Origin: Clonostachys chloroleuca
Lineage: Eukaryota; Ascomycota; Sordariomycetes; Hypocreales; Bionectriaceae
NCBI GenBank assembly: GCA_037952775.1
Contig: JBANAY010000004.1
Span: 15,128,001-15,192,000, forward strand
Direction of reading: 5' to 3'
DNA length: 64,000 nucleotides
Both the position numbers and the translations under genes were made by a program. Shown in pieces: positions 11,481 to 22,033 of this stretch (position 1 is the first letter of the stretch; each line of letters opens with the position of its first letter). Under the pieces are notes generated by a model. It worked only from the letters and a program-made list of their open reading frames with translations. It had not been told where the DNA came from and searched no databases.

Positions 11481-11893
11481 ATCCTACCCCGCGATTAAAC
11501 TGGGACAACACCTTGAAGGATGGCCCTCTGCTTTGGCCGGCGCTTCAACAAGGGCCTTACATGCAATACGCTTAATGGACTGGCCATCCGTTGCCCCGCT
11601 ATTGTCAGATCATCCCTCTTTGCATCAGTATTTTGGATTCCGGAACTCGGAGCTTGGACTCAACAAGCGGCCCAGTTTCGCCACTATACCGACCAGCTGT
11701 TCCCTTAAAATCTGAGTTCCAGCTAATTTGGGTGTTATCATACGAACAATCAAGAACTGAAGACCAATCTGTTTGTGAAGTTTAGTTGTCTTCTTATCGT
11801 TGCCAAGGTCAACAAGATTTACGATTCATACTCCAACCCACATCCATCTGCTACGTTTCCACGTGTCATCAAGAACTTGCAACATCGGCCAAC

Positions 11894-13435
11894 ATGACCA
11901 ACAAACAGACGAAAACTGGCGATACGGCACCAGTTGATAACCCTGTGCCTTCTTTCTGGAACGCAGATCCTCTTCCACTGGATGATTTCCGAAGCACTGA
12001 GGATCTCCCGTCAGAGATTGACATTGTCATCATCGGCTCAGGCATCGCTGGCGTTGGCACTGCATATCACTTGCTTCAAGACACCTCTTTCAAGGCGTCC
12101 ATTGCGATCCTAGAAGCCAGAGATCCATGCTCTGGTGCCACTGGTCGGAATGGTGGACATGTCAAGCCTGATGCATTTCTCAATGTCCCCAGAAATGCCA
12201 AGATATATGGTGCCGCAGCGGCAGCGGAGCTAGCAGCGTTTGAGGCGTCTCATGTCTACGCGGTCAAGGATTTGGTCGAGAGAGAAGGCCTAGATTGTGA
12301 CTTTAATATCACTAGAGCTTTGGATGTCTTCCTAGACCCAGAGCATGCAAAGCAGACAGAGGCAGCGTATCGAGAGTTGGTAGAAGCGGGTATCGTCGAC
12401 CTCCGTGATACGTCATTCACACCAAAGAAAGACGCAGAAAGGGTAATTTCTCACTTTTAATCACTTCTTCTATTCGTTTGTCCCGATTTAGCAGCAGCTA
12501 ACATCCATAGCACAGGTCTCGGGTGTTAAAGGCGCACAATACTGCTTCTCCTATACGGCAGCTCATCTGTGGCCATCGAAGATGATCCATCAGCTACTTC
12601 AACTGCTACTTAATAAGGACTTGAAATTATACTCTCACACGCCAGTATCATCAATTTCGGGAACACAGGACGAGAACGGCAGGTGGGCTGTAACGACTTC
12701 ACGTGGTTTGATCAAGGCTCCAAAGATCATCTACGCTACCAATGGTTACACAGGAGAACTTCTTCCTGAATATTCACGGAGCATCGTTCCCATCAGAGGC
12801 ATCTGTAGTCACATCAGCAGTACTAAGGGTACAGACACCCCTCACCTAGTGAATACCTACGGTATTCGCTTCGACGCACGTAACAACGACTATCTCATCC
12901 CACGACCTGATGGCAGTATTATTGTCGGTGGTGCAAGACAGCGATTTTGGCACAACAAGGACCGATGGTATGGTACCGTACGAGATGATGAGCTGGTAGA
13001 TGAGGCTGTTTCGTACTTTGACGACTACATGCAGCGACATTTCCGTGGGTGGGAGAGCTCAGGTGCCAAAGTCGACTCAGTCTGGACTGGAAGTGAGTTC
13101 CGAGATACACCCGTCGAACCTTTCGAGATTTGGTCAGAGCTTCACTAACATATTGCTCAGTCATGGGATACAGCGCAGACTTCATGCCTCACGTAGGAGA
13201 GATCCCAGAAAAGCCCGGTCAATTCATCATTGCTGGGTTTACTGGTCATGGAATGCCACAGGTTCTGCTTTCGACAAAGGGCGTGGCATCTATGGTTCGT
13301 GACGGTGTTCCATTTGAGAATTCGGGTCTGCCGCGTGTCTTCAAGACAACCAAGGCTAGAATATCCGCGAAGAGAAGTCTCATGGAGGAGAACCTAGAGC
13401 CTCTATGGAGGACCGGACGAGAATCGAAGCTGTAG
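11894..13435 (+). CDS. FAD-dependent oxidoreductase, DAO/DadA family (amine or amino-acid oxidase type)
   Basis: Three exons (11894-12442, 12516-13092, 13161-13435; introns 73 and 68 nt) rebuild to 466 residues with closed phase. The N-terminal Rossmann motif IGSGIAGVGTAYHL binds FAD. The ARDPCSGATGRNGGHVKPD segment is the family signature after the second strand. The C-terminal AGFTGHGMPQVLLSTKG motif closes the flavin site. The family includes D-amino-acid dehydrogenases, sarcosine/glycine oxidases and gamma-glutamylputrescine oxidases, all oxidising a C-N bond. I chose 11894 over an upstream in-frame ATG at 11786 because the upstream part is not conserved-looking. Its partner HAD gene and shared sites suggest a joint catabolic route for an amino or N-alkyl acid; that is inference. 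Confidence 0.87.
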
Positions 13436-14162
13436 AAAGAACCAGATGCACTGGCGAGATGGGCTAGTTGATTTGAACCAGAGTTTATCCCCTTTCAGTG
13501 GTAGAAAGAATCCATACACGGTGAACCATTGGGCCAGTAGTAGCATGTTGGTAGAGGATTTCAAAAGATATTTATATCTAAGCTTTAAGAAAATATTTAT
13601 TAACACATGAAACACAATGGAACGGGAAAAGAGTTAGATGAGTTTGCCCTGATAAAGCCTTCGTTCAACTGACTACTGAGTCGGGGCCCACCTTTGCAAG
13701 GGATAATCTCTTAAAAGTAGCTAGATTCGGTAGTTTTGGAAAATACACACTTTTTCCTTCTAGTCATATTCACTTTTGAAAATACCTACCTTTGAAAGAT
13801 GAGCCTTTCCATGTTTTTGAGCCTCAATCTCAACACAATTGAGTCGAATAAAAGCATGAACGATTTGATCCAATATGATTGAACCCATGAAGCCAAACCC
13901 CAAGTTCGTACGACTTCTGGATCTCAACTTATTATCCGGCCTTTGGCGTAGGTGGTCTCTACGTTATCTACGATGCGGGCTTGTGGTGTCTTTCCCCAAC
14001 ACTCCTCTAAGGCACCTAGCTGATTATGTTCAGAGAGGTTGCGCTAATCTCCATATAAAATGATAGTAAATAAACAAGTCCATTTTGGCATGACTAGCCA
14101 GCCAACGTAATGGCCTTACCAATCACGCCTATTAAGGGTATCAGACCCACACCACCGTTCTG
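13436..14162. other. intergenic, no supported gene
   Basis: This is the 3' flank of the FAD oxidase and distal promoter of the zinc-cluster gene. It is AT-rich, with no frame of coding character. Confidence 0.6.
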
Positions 14163-14202
14163 ACCGGCACCATTCTCACCCAACCGGCACCGAAACCGGC
14201 AC
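14163..14202 (+). promoter_or_regulatory. three direct ACCGGCAC repeats upstream of the Zn2Cys6 gene
   Basis: Exact copies occur at 14163-14170, 14183-14190 and 14195-14202, all in the same orientation and 120-160 bp before the regulator's start codon. This is the tightest array of the motif in the window, and it suggests the regulator controls its own gene as well as its neighbours. Confidence 0.65.
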
Positions 14203-14321
14203 AAACTGGACTCAAACCCGGCAGTCACCACATAACCGACTCCAGCCGTTATCTCCATCATACACCTCATGCAACCTGCAACAGCTGGACCAGCCCGGTA
14301 TTGGATACTGCCGTGTTTGCG

Positions 14322-16820
14322 ATGTTAGGACCCCCAGAGATTGGCACAAGCCCTGATGACCGGCCTACTGCTGTGCCACCCCAGCCAAAGCGCCAAGAGG
14401 CGGCCATAGCAGCCGAGCGGAAAAGAAAAAAGACCCGAGCGTCAGTTCTGGACACAATGCTAGGGGAAGTTGATAGGGATCACTAACAAGCCGTGCAGTT
14501 GCGATGGCTGTCGGCGACTCAAAGAAAAGTGCAACGGCGGAACTCCTTGTGCTAGGTGCATCAAAGCAGATCGACAATGCATCTTCACTGACGCCTACAG
14601 GAGGACGAGGGCACGGCCCACAGTCCCGAAGCCAAGTATCCCGGCCGATCCTATTGACCCAAAATCATTTTTCGATGTCGATAGGATCAGAAACCTTGAA
14701 ACAATTGTCAAGCACTATACGAGTGTTCCGGAGTGTAGCCCAGCCACGCTTGAAGAACTAGTATCGGGCCTGGGATCAGACAAGGAAAGCGTAGCACCCT
14801 CACCGTGCCTCGAGAATCTACGAAATACTGAGGACAGTTCTTGTGATGCTAGAACGAAATACCCAGCTTCTCTGCCAGGTATGCCGTATCGGGCCACAGA
14901 AATGTTGGCTACCACTAACATCTACTCCACAGCCTACGAAGAGTTCTCCCATCTAGATTTCACCCATCAGATTCAACAGAAATTAGCTCCTGACTTGGAC
15001 ACTCCTTATGCTGTATAGTTCTCGATTGCACTTCGTGTGTTGTTAAATACCACTAATACCGTGAGCTGCAGAGTGCAACAATCAATGTAGCTGCTGCCGA
15101 GCCGCTATTATCACGGACTTTCGTTGTCCAAGATGCAGCATCTCTGTTCCCACCCGCAGAAGTTGCCACCATTTTGCTTGATATCTTTTTCAACATCTCC
15201 CAAACAAATTACTTCTACGTCGACGAGCGTATCCAACACCGAATGTCCGAATTCTATACCCAGATGACCCCTCTCACAATTGCCGATGCGCCATGGGTTT
15301 GTACCGCACTCATGGTGTTCTGCGTCAGCACCCAGTTTGCACACTTGGCCCAGAAGAACAAAGGACGATATGAAAATAGTGAAGAGGTCAATGTACCATC
15401 TGCAATAGATGATGCGTTCGCCTTATCTTTCTACCGAAAGGCAACGTCTATGATACCTGATCTCCTCGCAATTGGATGCCCACAGAGTGTGCAGGCCTTT
15501 ATACTGATGGGGGTCTATTCCCTTCCACTAGACCCATCTGGCTTGGCAAGCAGATATTACGCCATCGCTATAAAGATTGCAATACATAATAATATGCACT
15601 TGAAGGCTCCTGGGGGACCAAAGACCTATGATCAGGAAGTTCGCAACCGAATTTGGTGGACTGTGTATACACTGGACAGGTAAGCGAACCCATGAGCCCA
15701 TATACTCTGCAATATTGTTTGGGTATTTGAAGACATTGTGATGTTGGCATACGCGGTTTCAGCGAATTAAAAGCTAATCGTGGACAGACGTGTTTGTATT
15801 CTGCATGGTCGACCGGCATCAATCCAGCGATCAGATATCAATGCTAATCTCCCATCCAACTGCATCGAACCACAGTCAGCCAAGAGAGTCAACACATACC
15901 ATAATATGATGGCTCAGAAAAGCCTAACTGAGATCATGGAGGATGCTCGTGATGCTATGTAGGTACTGCACCCTGCTGTTAACTTACGCCGCTAACTTTA
16001 TAGCTTGGCGATTAAAAAATCCAAAAAGCCCAAGCTCAGGGACGCGGCAAAGAAAGCCTTAAATATAAATCAAACGTTAAAGAGCTGGTGGGAAGGGTTG
16101 CCCCAGGAGACTTTTTGTACAGACCTAACTCCAGGGCAACCCCTTTTTCGATCGAACATACATCTCGCACTCACATATCACCTTACTCATATCTTTATCG
16201 GGCGCTCTTTCATCTTCGACAGCTCGCACTTTGAACCTGATGACTTGTATGAATGGGTCAATACCCGCAACACGCTCATACAAGACTGTCTCAAAAGCGC
16301 GGTCAGCTCCATTCAGCTCTGTCAAACATTGAGTGACGAGTTTGGACTTTCCAAGTCTTCGTATACCGAATTCACATCTTGCTGCGCGGCAGTAATGACC
16401 TTGGTAGCTCAACGCATTACCACAGAGACCATAGAGTTTAACGACATCTGCGACCAGGGCCTTGCACTGCTGAAAATGATGTCTGGTGGTGTTTTCACCA
16501 AGAGCTCCGAGAAGCGAGGCCTAGAGATTCTAGAAATGGCACTTGTCAAACTGAGTATGAGTCAAGGTGATAGTCCTTTCTTGGGTGGAGCAGGCTACAA
16601 TGAGTTTCGAAATTGGGTTACACTTCAGGCAGGTCCTGGTGAGGTGCTCAGGCCGCAGCATGCCCCGCCCGTGATGGAATGGGCATATAACAGCAGCCCG
16701 GGGGAGGCATCATCTCAGCACGACGGCCTGAGCTTAATGCCGGATTTTATCCCCACCACATTTGCAGACTTGGCCTCTCTTCCAGGTCTGGAAAACTATT
16801 TTCAGTACTCCATGGGGTAG
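14322..16820 (+). CDS. Zn2Cys6 zinc-cluster transcription factor of the catabolic cluster
   Basis: Five exons (14322-14440, 14499-15012, 15072-15679, 15788-15958, 16004-16820) with introns of 58, 59, 108 and 45 nt rebuild to 742 residues; every phase closes. The first intron splits the zinc cluster: KKTRA joins CDGCRRLKEKC, followed by CARCIKADRQC. A basic region (KRKKTR) precedes it. The middle shows the fungal-specific factor domain, including IWWTVYTLDR and the GRPASIQ motif. The start at 14322 is the first ATG in frame; an earlier in-frame TTG is unlikely. The second donor (GTATAG) is weak but required by phase. Three CCGGCAC repeats lie just upstream. I infer that it regulates the permease, HAD and FAD-oxidase genes. 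Confidence 0.86.
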
Positions 16821-17101
16821 ATTAACAGAAAGCATATCCCTGAGAACCTGCCAAACAGCTCATGGTTGTTTGCCGTATCGCGCTTTACTACGTTGGGTGA
16901 CATGTATCAGGGATAGAAAAGATGTTTATAGTAACCACAATGAGAGGCGCCAAAATTTAATCGATTCAATCTAATCAACCAAACCCTAGCAAAAGACCAT
17001 GAATTTTCATTAGTACGCTTTTTTTGCCGCCTCACGGTGAACCACTGGTTGGAGGGAAAGGCTGGCCCTTTGTAGATTTAACGGAATTTCACTTTGATCA
17101 C

Positions 17102-18121
17102 CTACAGTAGGTAGGTAGTATCCCACATACTAAAGCACGCCTCAGGTGAAGGAGCTTCCGTATAAACCCAAACAGCAATAGAGGATGCCAGACTCGACAT
17201 CTCAACGCAATGAATACTAAAGCCCTTCTCATCAATAAGATATGTTATGACAAGTGGCCTGAATGCCCCAAAATCCCCTAAAAAAACGCACACCATTCTT
17301 TATAACCATCCACCACCTGTAAGTCCAGGGCGCCTTAGTGCAAAGACTATCAGCATATGCTTGCGCTCCTTTTCTCCGGGAGACCCATAATGAGTCATAA
17401 CCCCGTCTGTTAGGATTTCAGGATTCAGGAAGGTGTTGAATAAAAGGGCAATAGCCTCATAGATATCGGAGTCAAAAAGGTGATGTTGGTTTGGGTTCTT
17501 GCCCCACCACTCCGTGGAGGCCTCGAATAATACCTCTCCTGTATTATTTTGCAGTTTAAATTGAGCGGCCTTAAGGTATTCGATAAGAGTTATGATCTCC
17601 CCGTCGAACTTTATGGCATGCTGAAGAAGTAAGACACATAAGTCGAGCAGCGGAACCAGCACCACAGAGGATGAAATAACGAGATCCGATAGTTCTGGGA
17701 TAGCAACCTTGGAAGAAATGCGAGCAGCTATTGGCGCTAGCTTGGCACGATCAAGGGTGTCCGTTAGAACGCCCGCGACTGGCTGGACCGTGTTTAGGAT
17801 GTCGATTATATCATTGAGGGGCGGATATGCCGCGGTATCCTCTTCTGTTGGACAAACGGTAGCAAAGGCTCTAAAGATGTAGTCGAGAACCAGCTCGTCA
17901 GTCTTATCGACATACGCATCCTGTTCATCCCAATTCGCAAACAGTATGCTATGTCGACCAGAGAGGAAGGCGACCGCGCGGACTAACGCTGGGAATGTCA
18001 GAGTTATCGGTATGCTCGGTGCGGACCTGATGAATGGGCACTGAGCGAAGTATGTAGTGAGAATCCAGAGAGAGGGTATGGCCGCTACTAAGTGAGCTTG
18101 GCACTTCTCGTCAGGAGGCAT
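17102..18121 (-). CDS. unrecognised protein, two exons
   Basis: Exons 18121-17317 and 17277-17102, with a 39-nt intron, give 326 residues and phase closes. I do not recognise the family. The protein is mainly helical, with a hydrophobic LVISSSVVLVPLLDLCVLLL stretch near the middle that may be a buried helix or one membrane span, and a GSPGEKERKHMLIVFAL segment before the splice. A short exonic part near 17171-17226 resembles two decayed segments at 18.8-19.0 and 50.66-50.88 kb on the same strand, so it may belong to a multi-copy family. The start codon lies inside a 16-bp tandem repeat and has no coding extension upstream because the repeat introduces stops; the true N-terminus is uncertain. 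Confidence 0.5.
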
Positions 18122-18166
18122 CCGCGTCAGGAGGCATCCGCGTCAGGAGGCATCCACGTCAGGAGG
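18110..18166 (+). repeat. 16-bp tandem repeat, about 3.6 copies
   Basis: Units begin at 18110, 18126, 18142 and 18158 with the sequence GTCAGGAGGCATCCGC (one A-for-G change in unit 3, the last unit partial). The array covers the start codon of the minus-strand gene ending at 17102. Its 16-bp period is not a multiple of three, so copy-number change would alter the 5' end of that gene. Confidence 0.9.
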
Positions 18167-18810
18167 AAGGACTCGAATGAGTGCACGTCCCAATCTACAT
18201 CGACATGGAAATGTGAGTTAGAATAGAGATTTCATTGTAGTAGAATTTTGATGAGTTATTTAGAATACGAACAGCTATTATCCTTCGCGTAGGAAAGAAA
18301 TGAGGTTTTCAAAGCCTGGGCTTCTGATGAAATGAATCTAGGTGGGTACTTGGAATTCCCACAAAGCAAGTAACAGCAAGAATCGGCTCTATTTAAGACC
18401 AATGTATGGTCAGCATAAACTAGAAGGACAAGCGAATAATTCTAGAGGAATAGCATGCGCACAATCCTTCCTCAGAGGGAGGAGCCGGCTTTCAGAAATA
18501 CTGTTGAAAAGGGGGTCCTTACCGCTTGTACAAGCATCTTGCCATTTTCCTCGCGCATCCAAAAAGCCCTTGTTTGCGTGTGAGGGTCGACGGCCTAGAA
18601 TTTGAAACAAATTCCCTTGAGAATGTATCAGAACGACATGGCTAGGAGTTGATCGACTCGAGGTAGTTGTTGGGGGTTTGGAGAACTTGACTGCCTCGGC
18701 TGCTGCGCCTTAATAAATGCGAAAATGCTTATAGCCAAAGACCAGCTTACTTTCAGGGCCAGGGACAATAACCTCAAACATGGGAAGCCGTAGAGAGTTT
18801 TGATAGAAAG
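18167..18810. other. intergenic, no supported gene
   Basis: There is no coding frame of note on either strand. The region lies between the tandem repeat and a decayed repeat copy. Confidence 0.5.
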
Positions 18811-19037
18811 ATAAAACAAAAGAAGAAGTCAGACCTAACAACTCAACACAATGAATACGAAAGGTTAAAATAAAAAAGCTTCGCTAGCCCAAGGCTACAG
18901 TTATACGGCAGAAAATTCTATAAACCTTTATGCTGATGACTCGCTTGCCGTTAGGATGAGCTGCGCATCGAATGACTACTAAAGCTGCCCTCTTCACCTG
19001 GCTTCCTTCATACACTTGTTAATCCAAACACTTCAAC
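18811..19037 (-). repeat. decayed dispersed-repeat copy A (related to 17.2 and 50.7 kb)
   Basis: By eye, 18843-19037 aligns over about 195 bp with 50689-50882 at roughly three-quarters identity. Shared landmarks include CAATGAATACG, GAAAATTCTAT, CTTGCCGT and TTCACCTGGCTTC. The lower end also resembles coding sequence at 17171-17226. Read on the minus strand it looks like a degraded 3' end of a gene of the 17.1-18.1 kb type, with stops. It may also serve now as the promoter of the small gene that follows on the plus strand. Confidence 0.5.
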
Positions 19038-19150
19038 ACACCAAGCGCGAATCAACCAACCCAGTGAGTACCAGTAGCCCCTTGGCCAGAGCACTGATAC
19101 TGACACGCCCGCAGCCTTCGCTGTTTACCGATAATCAGGACACACACATT

Positions 19151-19509
19151 ATGGCAGAAGACGAGATCCCAGTGCCTTCTCTCAAAGGCAATAAGATTAC
19201 CCGCCCAAGTATAACAAAGCCCAAGGTCAGCACCAGCAACCACAAGCTTGCTGGCTTTGCAAAGAAACGTGGGAAGAGCACTCGCTTTTCGTGATATTGT
19301 TTGTTGGTAAGCGCGCTTGTGCTTGATTATGCCGCATAATAAACCCTGAAATTTGCAGATGCTGTTGTTGGTAAGCCTGCAGTAATGCTGCCACTTATAT
19401 CAAATAAATTACTCCACTTTTGTGTGCTGAAGATGCGGTTGGTAGGTATATAGAAAAGCGCTGGTCGAAAAGTGCGTGGCAAAAGTTAGCTGATGAGGGG
19501 CACTTTTAG
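19151..19509 (+). pseudogene. small broken gene with micro-exon-like repeats
   Basis: A 47-codon frame from 19151 encodes a basic peptide ending KKRGKSTRFS and stops at a TGA (19292-19294). Downstream, 19433-19509 encodes a clean tail, DAVGRYIEKRWSKSAWQKL then ADEGHF and a stop. Between them two similar blocks, GAT-x-GTT-GTT-G followed by GTAAG, look like tiny exons; only single-base shifts prevent N-part, micro-exons and tail from joining. This suggests a short multi-exon gene that lost its frame, or one with unusual splicing. A possible 5' UTR intron (GTGAGT...CGCAG) precedes the start. The product is unknown to me. Confidence 0.4.
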
Positions 19510-19878
19510 AAACGACATCTGATGATTCTAATCTACCTGGGTGACAGTAAGTATCTGTCGAACATCTACTATTAATTTTATATATGGTATTGAGGTACTA
19601 GCTATGAGTGGCTGTTACGGCTAGCGGTTAATAGCATTTACGATAATTATTTATATTTAATTGAAATAGTCCAGTAGACTTGCTTTTTAGAATTTTATCT
19701 GTGCTGAATTCCTCCGCGTTAGATACGATGACTCCATCGTGGCTAAAATATTTCGTCCAAAAAATTCTTGGCGGCGACTCTCGCCACCGGACATGTTTAC
19801 GAGGTTCTGCTCTCAGCTGCTGTTCGTGATGGAAGGAAACGCAGATTTATTGGTTAATAGTTTGATTCTCTTCAGGGG
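19510..19878. other. intergenic, AT-rich, no supported gene
   Basis: There is no coding sequence beyond the end of the degraded P450 that follows on the minus strand. Confidence 0.55.
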
Positions 19879-20677
19879 CTAATTCCATTTGCTAGAGACT
19901 AAAACTCTCACTCCTTTGCTGTTTACATAGGGCTTGCCAATCAACTCATCATGATCGTATTGCACATCCTTCGCCGAAGTGTCACTCAATGACAGGCGAG
20001 GGAAAACATGCACGATCAGCGCGGCCGCATAAATGTAAAGCTCCCAATATGCCAGTCTAAAGAGCAGCCATAGGCAGTCAAGAGAATTTTCAGAGGCTTC
20101 CGGATGAGCCGAGATTATTCCATGCCGACACATTGTCGAGAACCTTTGCCAAAATGAACAAGTACTTGTCGAGACTTCTGTCTCTTTGACCACTTTTATC
20201 GAGCCATCGCTGTGGGCGAAACCGATGGGGCTCGGGGAAAATATTTTCGTTCGTATGCAAAAGGTACGCAGACATGCCAACAGCAATTCCTCGGTGGATG
20301 ACAAACTGGTGCTGATGATGACGGGATTGCCCTGGGGAGTCTGAAGACTTTAGATACACCAGGTCTTCGTCCGGAGCAATTCTTGCTGCCCTGCCTGATA
20401 TGCCGTGTACAAGCCGCAGTGCTTCCTGAATGGCCGCCGTGAAATAGGGCAACTGCTCCAACTTGTGTCCCGGAAGCCTACCTTCGTCATCTGCGGGAAC
20501 GGTATCGATCTCTGCACGAATGAGGTCAAGTACATCGGGATTGGCAAGGACATGGTAAGTGAAGAGACTAAGTGTCACAGCAGTTGATTCTGTTCCTCCT
20601 ACCAGGATCGAGTTTGCTTCGCTGGCCAAGCGTGCCGTGGTCATCTCTTCACGTGGGAGGTCTGAGTCTTCTTGTCT
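19879..20677 (-). pseudogene. truncated, frameshifted cytochrome P450
   Basis: Only the C-terminal half of a P450 is present. The I-helix (ILVGGTESTA), the ExxR helix (EALRLV) and the PERF-like segment (FPEPHRFRPQRW) read in one frame. The haem loop, FGKGSRQCVG, is intact only in a second frame around 20140-20165. The final segment (ELYIYAAALIVHVFPRLSL to the stop at 19879) is in a third frame, and the expected last intron lacks a GT donor. About 250 N-terminal residues are missing. This is a clear relic beside a UbiA-type gene in divergent orientation, as in a terpenoid-type pair, but no longer able to make a P450. Confidence 0.8.
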
Positions 20678-21011
20678 TATTTAACCAGAGAAAGAGTCGT
20701 CTACGTAGTAATCTACATCGATCTCATGTTAGCATATTGATTTGAGAGAATATCTCTGCCTGATCCAAAACATACTAAGCTTGACTTGGTATCTGGAATT
20801 TGTGCGATCCTCACTTGAAATACAGCTTCATCTATTTGGGTTTCCCCTCAAGTTTTCCTTCATCGCGTATTCACCGAGATGTATCTGCTGTAAATTCGCA
20901 TGACTGAATACCAGGCGAAGCTTTTCTACGTATACAGTCTAGGATTTGAAGTCCTGCGCTCTGTTAAGCTTGCTTTTCTCACTTGTGTGTATATCTCGAC
21001 ATCACCAGCCA

Positions 21012-22033
21012 ATGGTCGTAATGCTTACCGCAGCGACCCTGTTTATGATCATGGTATCTGCTGTGGAGGTATTCGCTTTTCACTACTCTATGGATATTGC
21101 GCATGCTGATATTCACAGGCCATCGTCTTTGACAAACTCCAAACCGTAGTTCGTCTTGCATATTTGTTCTCAGCCTCAGACTTGACCACCACAGTCCTGC
21201 CTACAGTTGTCTTCGGCCTTCTAGCAGCCTTGTCAGGTTCTGCACTTACTATTAACTCCGACCCTGTCTCCTGGCTAAACATTGCACGAGTTCCATACAT
21301 ACTGCTCTATGTCTTGATGAATGTGTTTATCTTTTGTTTATCAAACCAAAGGCTTGATGCTGCCATGGTTGAAGACAGAGTTAACAAACCTTGGCGGCCA
21401 CTTCCGTCCGGGTTAGTTACCCAGGGCGCTGTACGTAGGGCTATCTTGGCCCTTCTCCGGTTTACAGCACTTCTATCATACAGCTTAGGTGCCACTCTGG
21501 AAACGGCGCTACAGTACGGTGCAACCTGGGCATATAATGATCTCGCGGGTGCCGATGAGAATTTCCTTGTGCGTAACGCCATTGTCGCTACGGGTCTCAT
21601 CATTTCCCATGAAGGAGCGCTCCGAGTTGCCTGTGGTCCATGGGGAGAGCCGAATCAAGAAGCGATGAAATGGTCCTTTATCCTGGGCTGTATCTTCTTC
21701 TCTACCATTCATACATCTGACTTTCGAGACATACAAGGCGATAGAGCAAGATTACGCCAGACTGCACCAATTGCGCTTAGAGAGTCACTCGCGCGGTGGA
21801 GCGTGGCCGTGGCGGTATGCTTTTGGACAGTATTCTGCTCGGTCATGTGGCGAATGCAGTTGATGTTCTATTTCCACACCATCATCCTAGGTTTAACGGT
21901 CGCTTTTCGGCAGGTGTTCTATCGTGGGCAGAAGGAAGATCAAATGACATTCCTCGCGTGGGTAGGCTGGATAATATCCTTGTATTTCTTGCCGATCATA
22001 TACAGTTCTAAACAAAACCAGCTTGAGCTGTAG
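21012..22033 (+). CDS. UbiA-superfamily membrane prenyltransferase or terpene cyclase
   Basis: Exons 21012-21053 and 21119-22033 (intron 65 nt) give 318 residues. Both aspartate-rich motifs of the UbiA fold are visible: NQRLDAAMVEDRVNKPWRP (N-x3-D-x5-D) after the second helix, and SDFRDIQGDRARLRQ (D-x2-D-x3-D) later. About eight hydrophobic helices are spread over the protein. The family transfers prenyl groups to aromatics or quinones; a fungal branch, typified by the fumagillin-pathway Fma-TC, instead cyclises farnesyl diphosphate. The N-terminal short exon and start are inferred from phase and could be wrong. The neighbouring P450 relic and zinc-cluster gene suggest a former or minimal terpenoid cluster. 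Confidence 0.78.

Noticed and set aside
12846..13185. Antisense frames over the FAD oxidase
   Set aside because: They overlap conserved exons of the oxidase and have no protein character.
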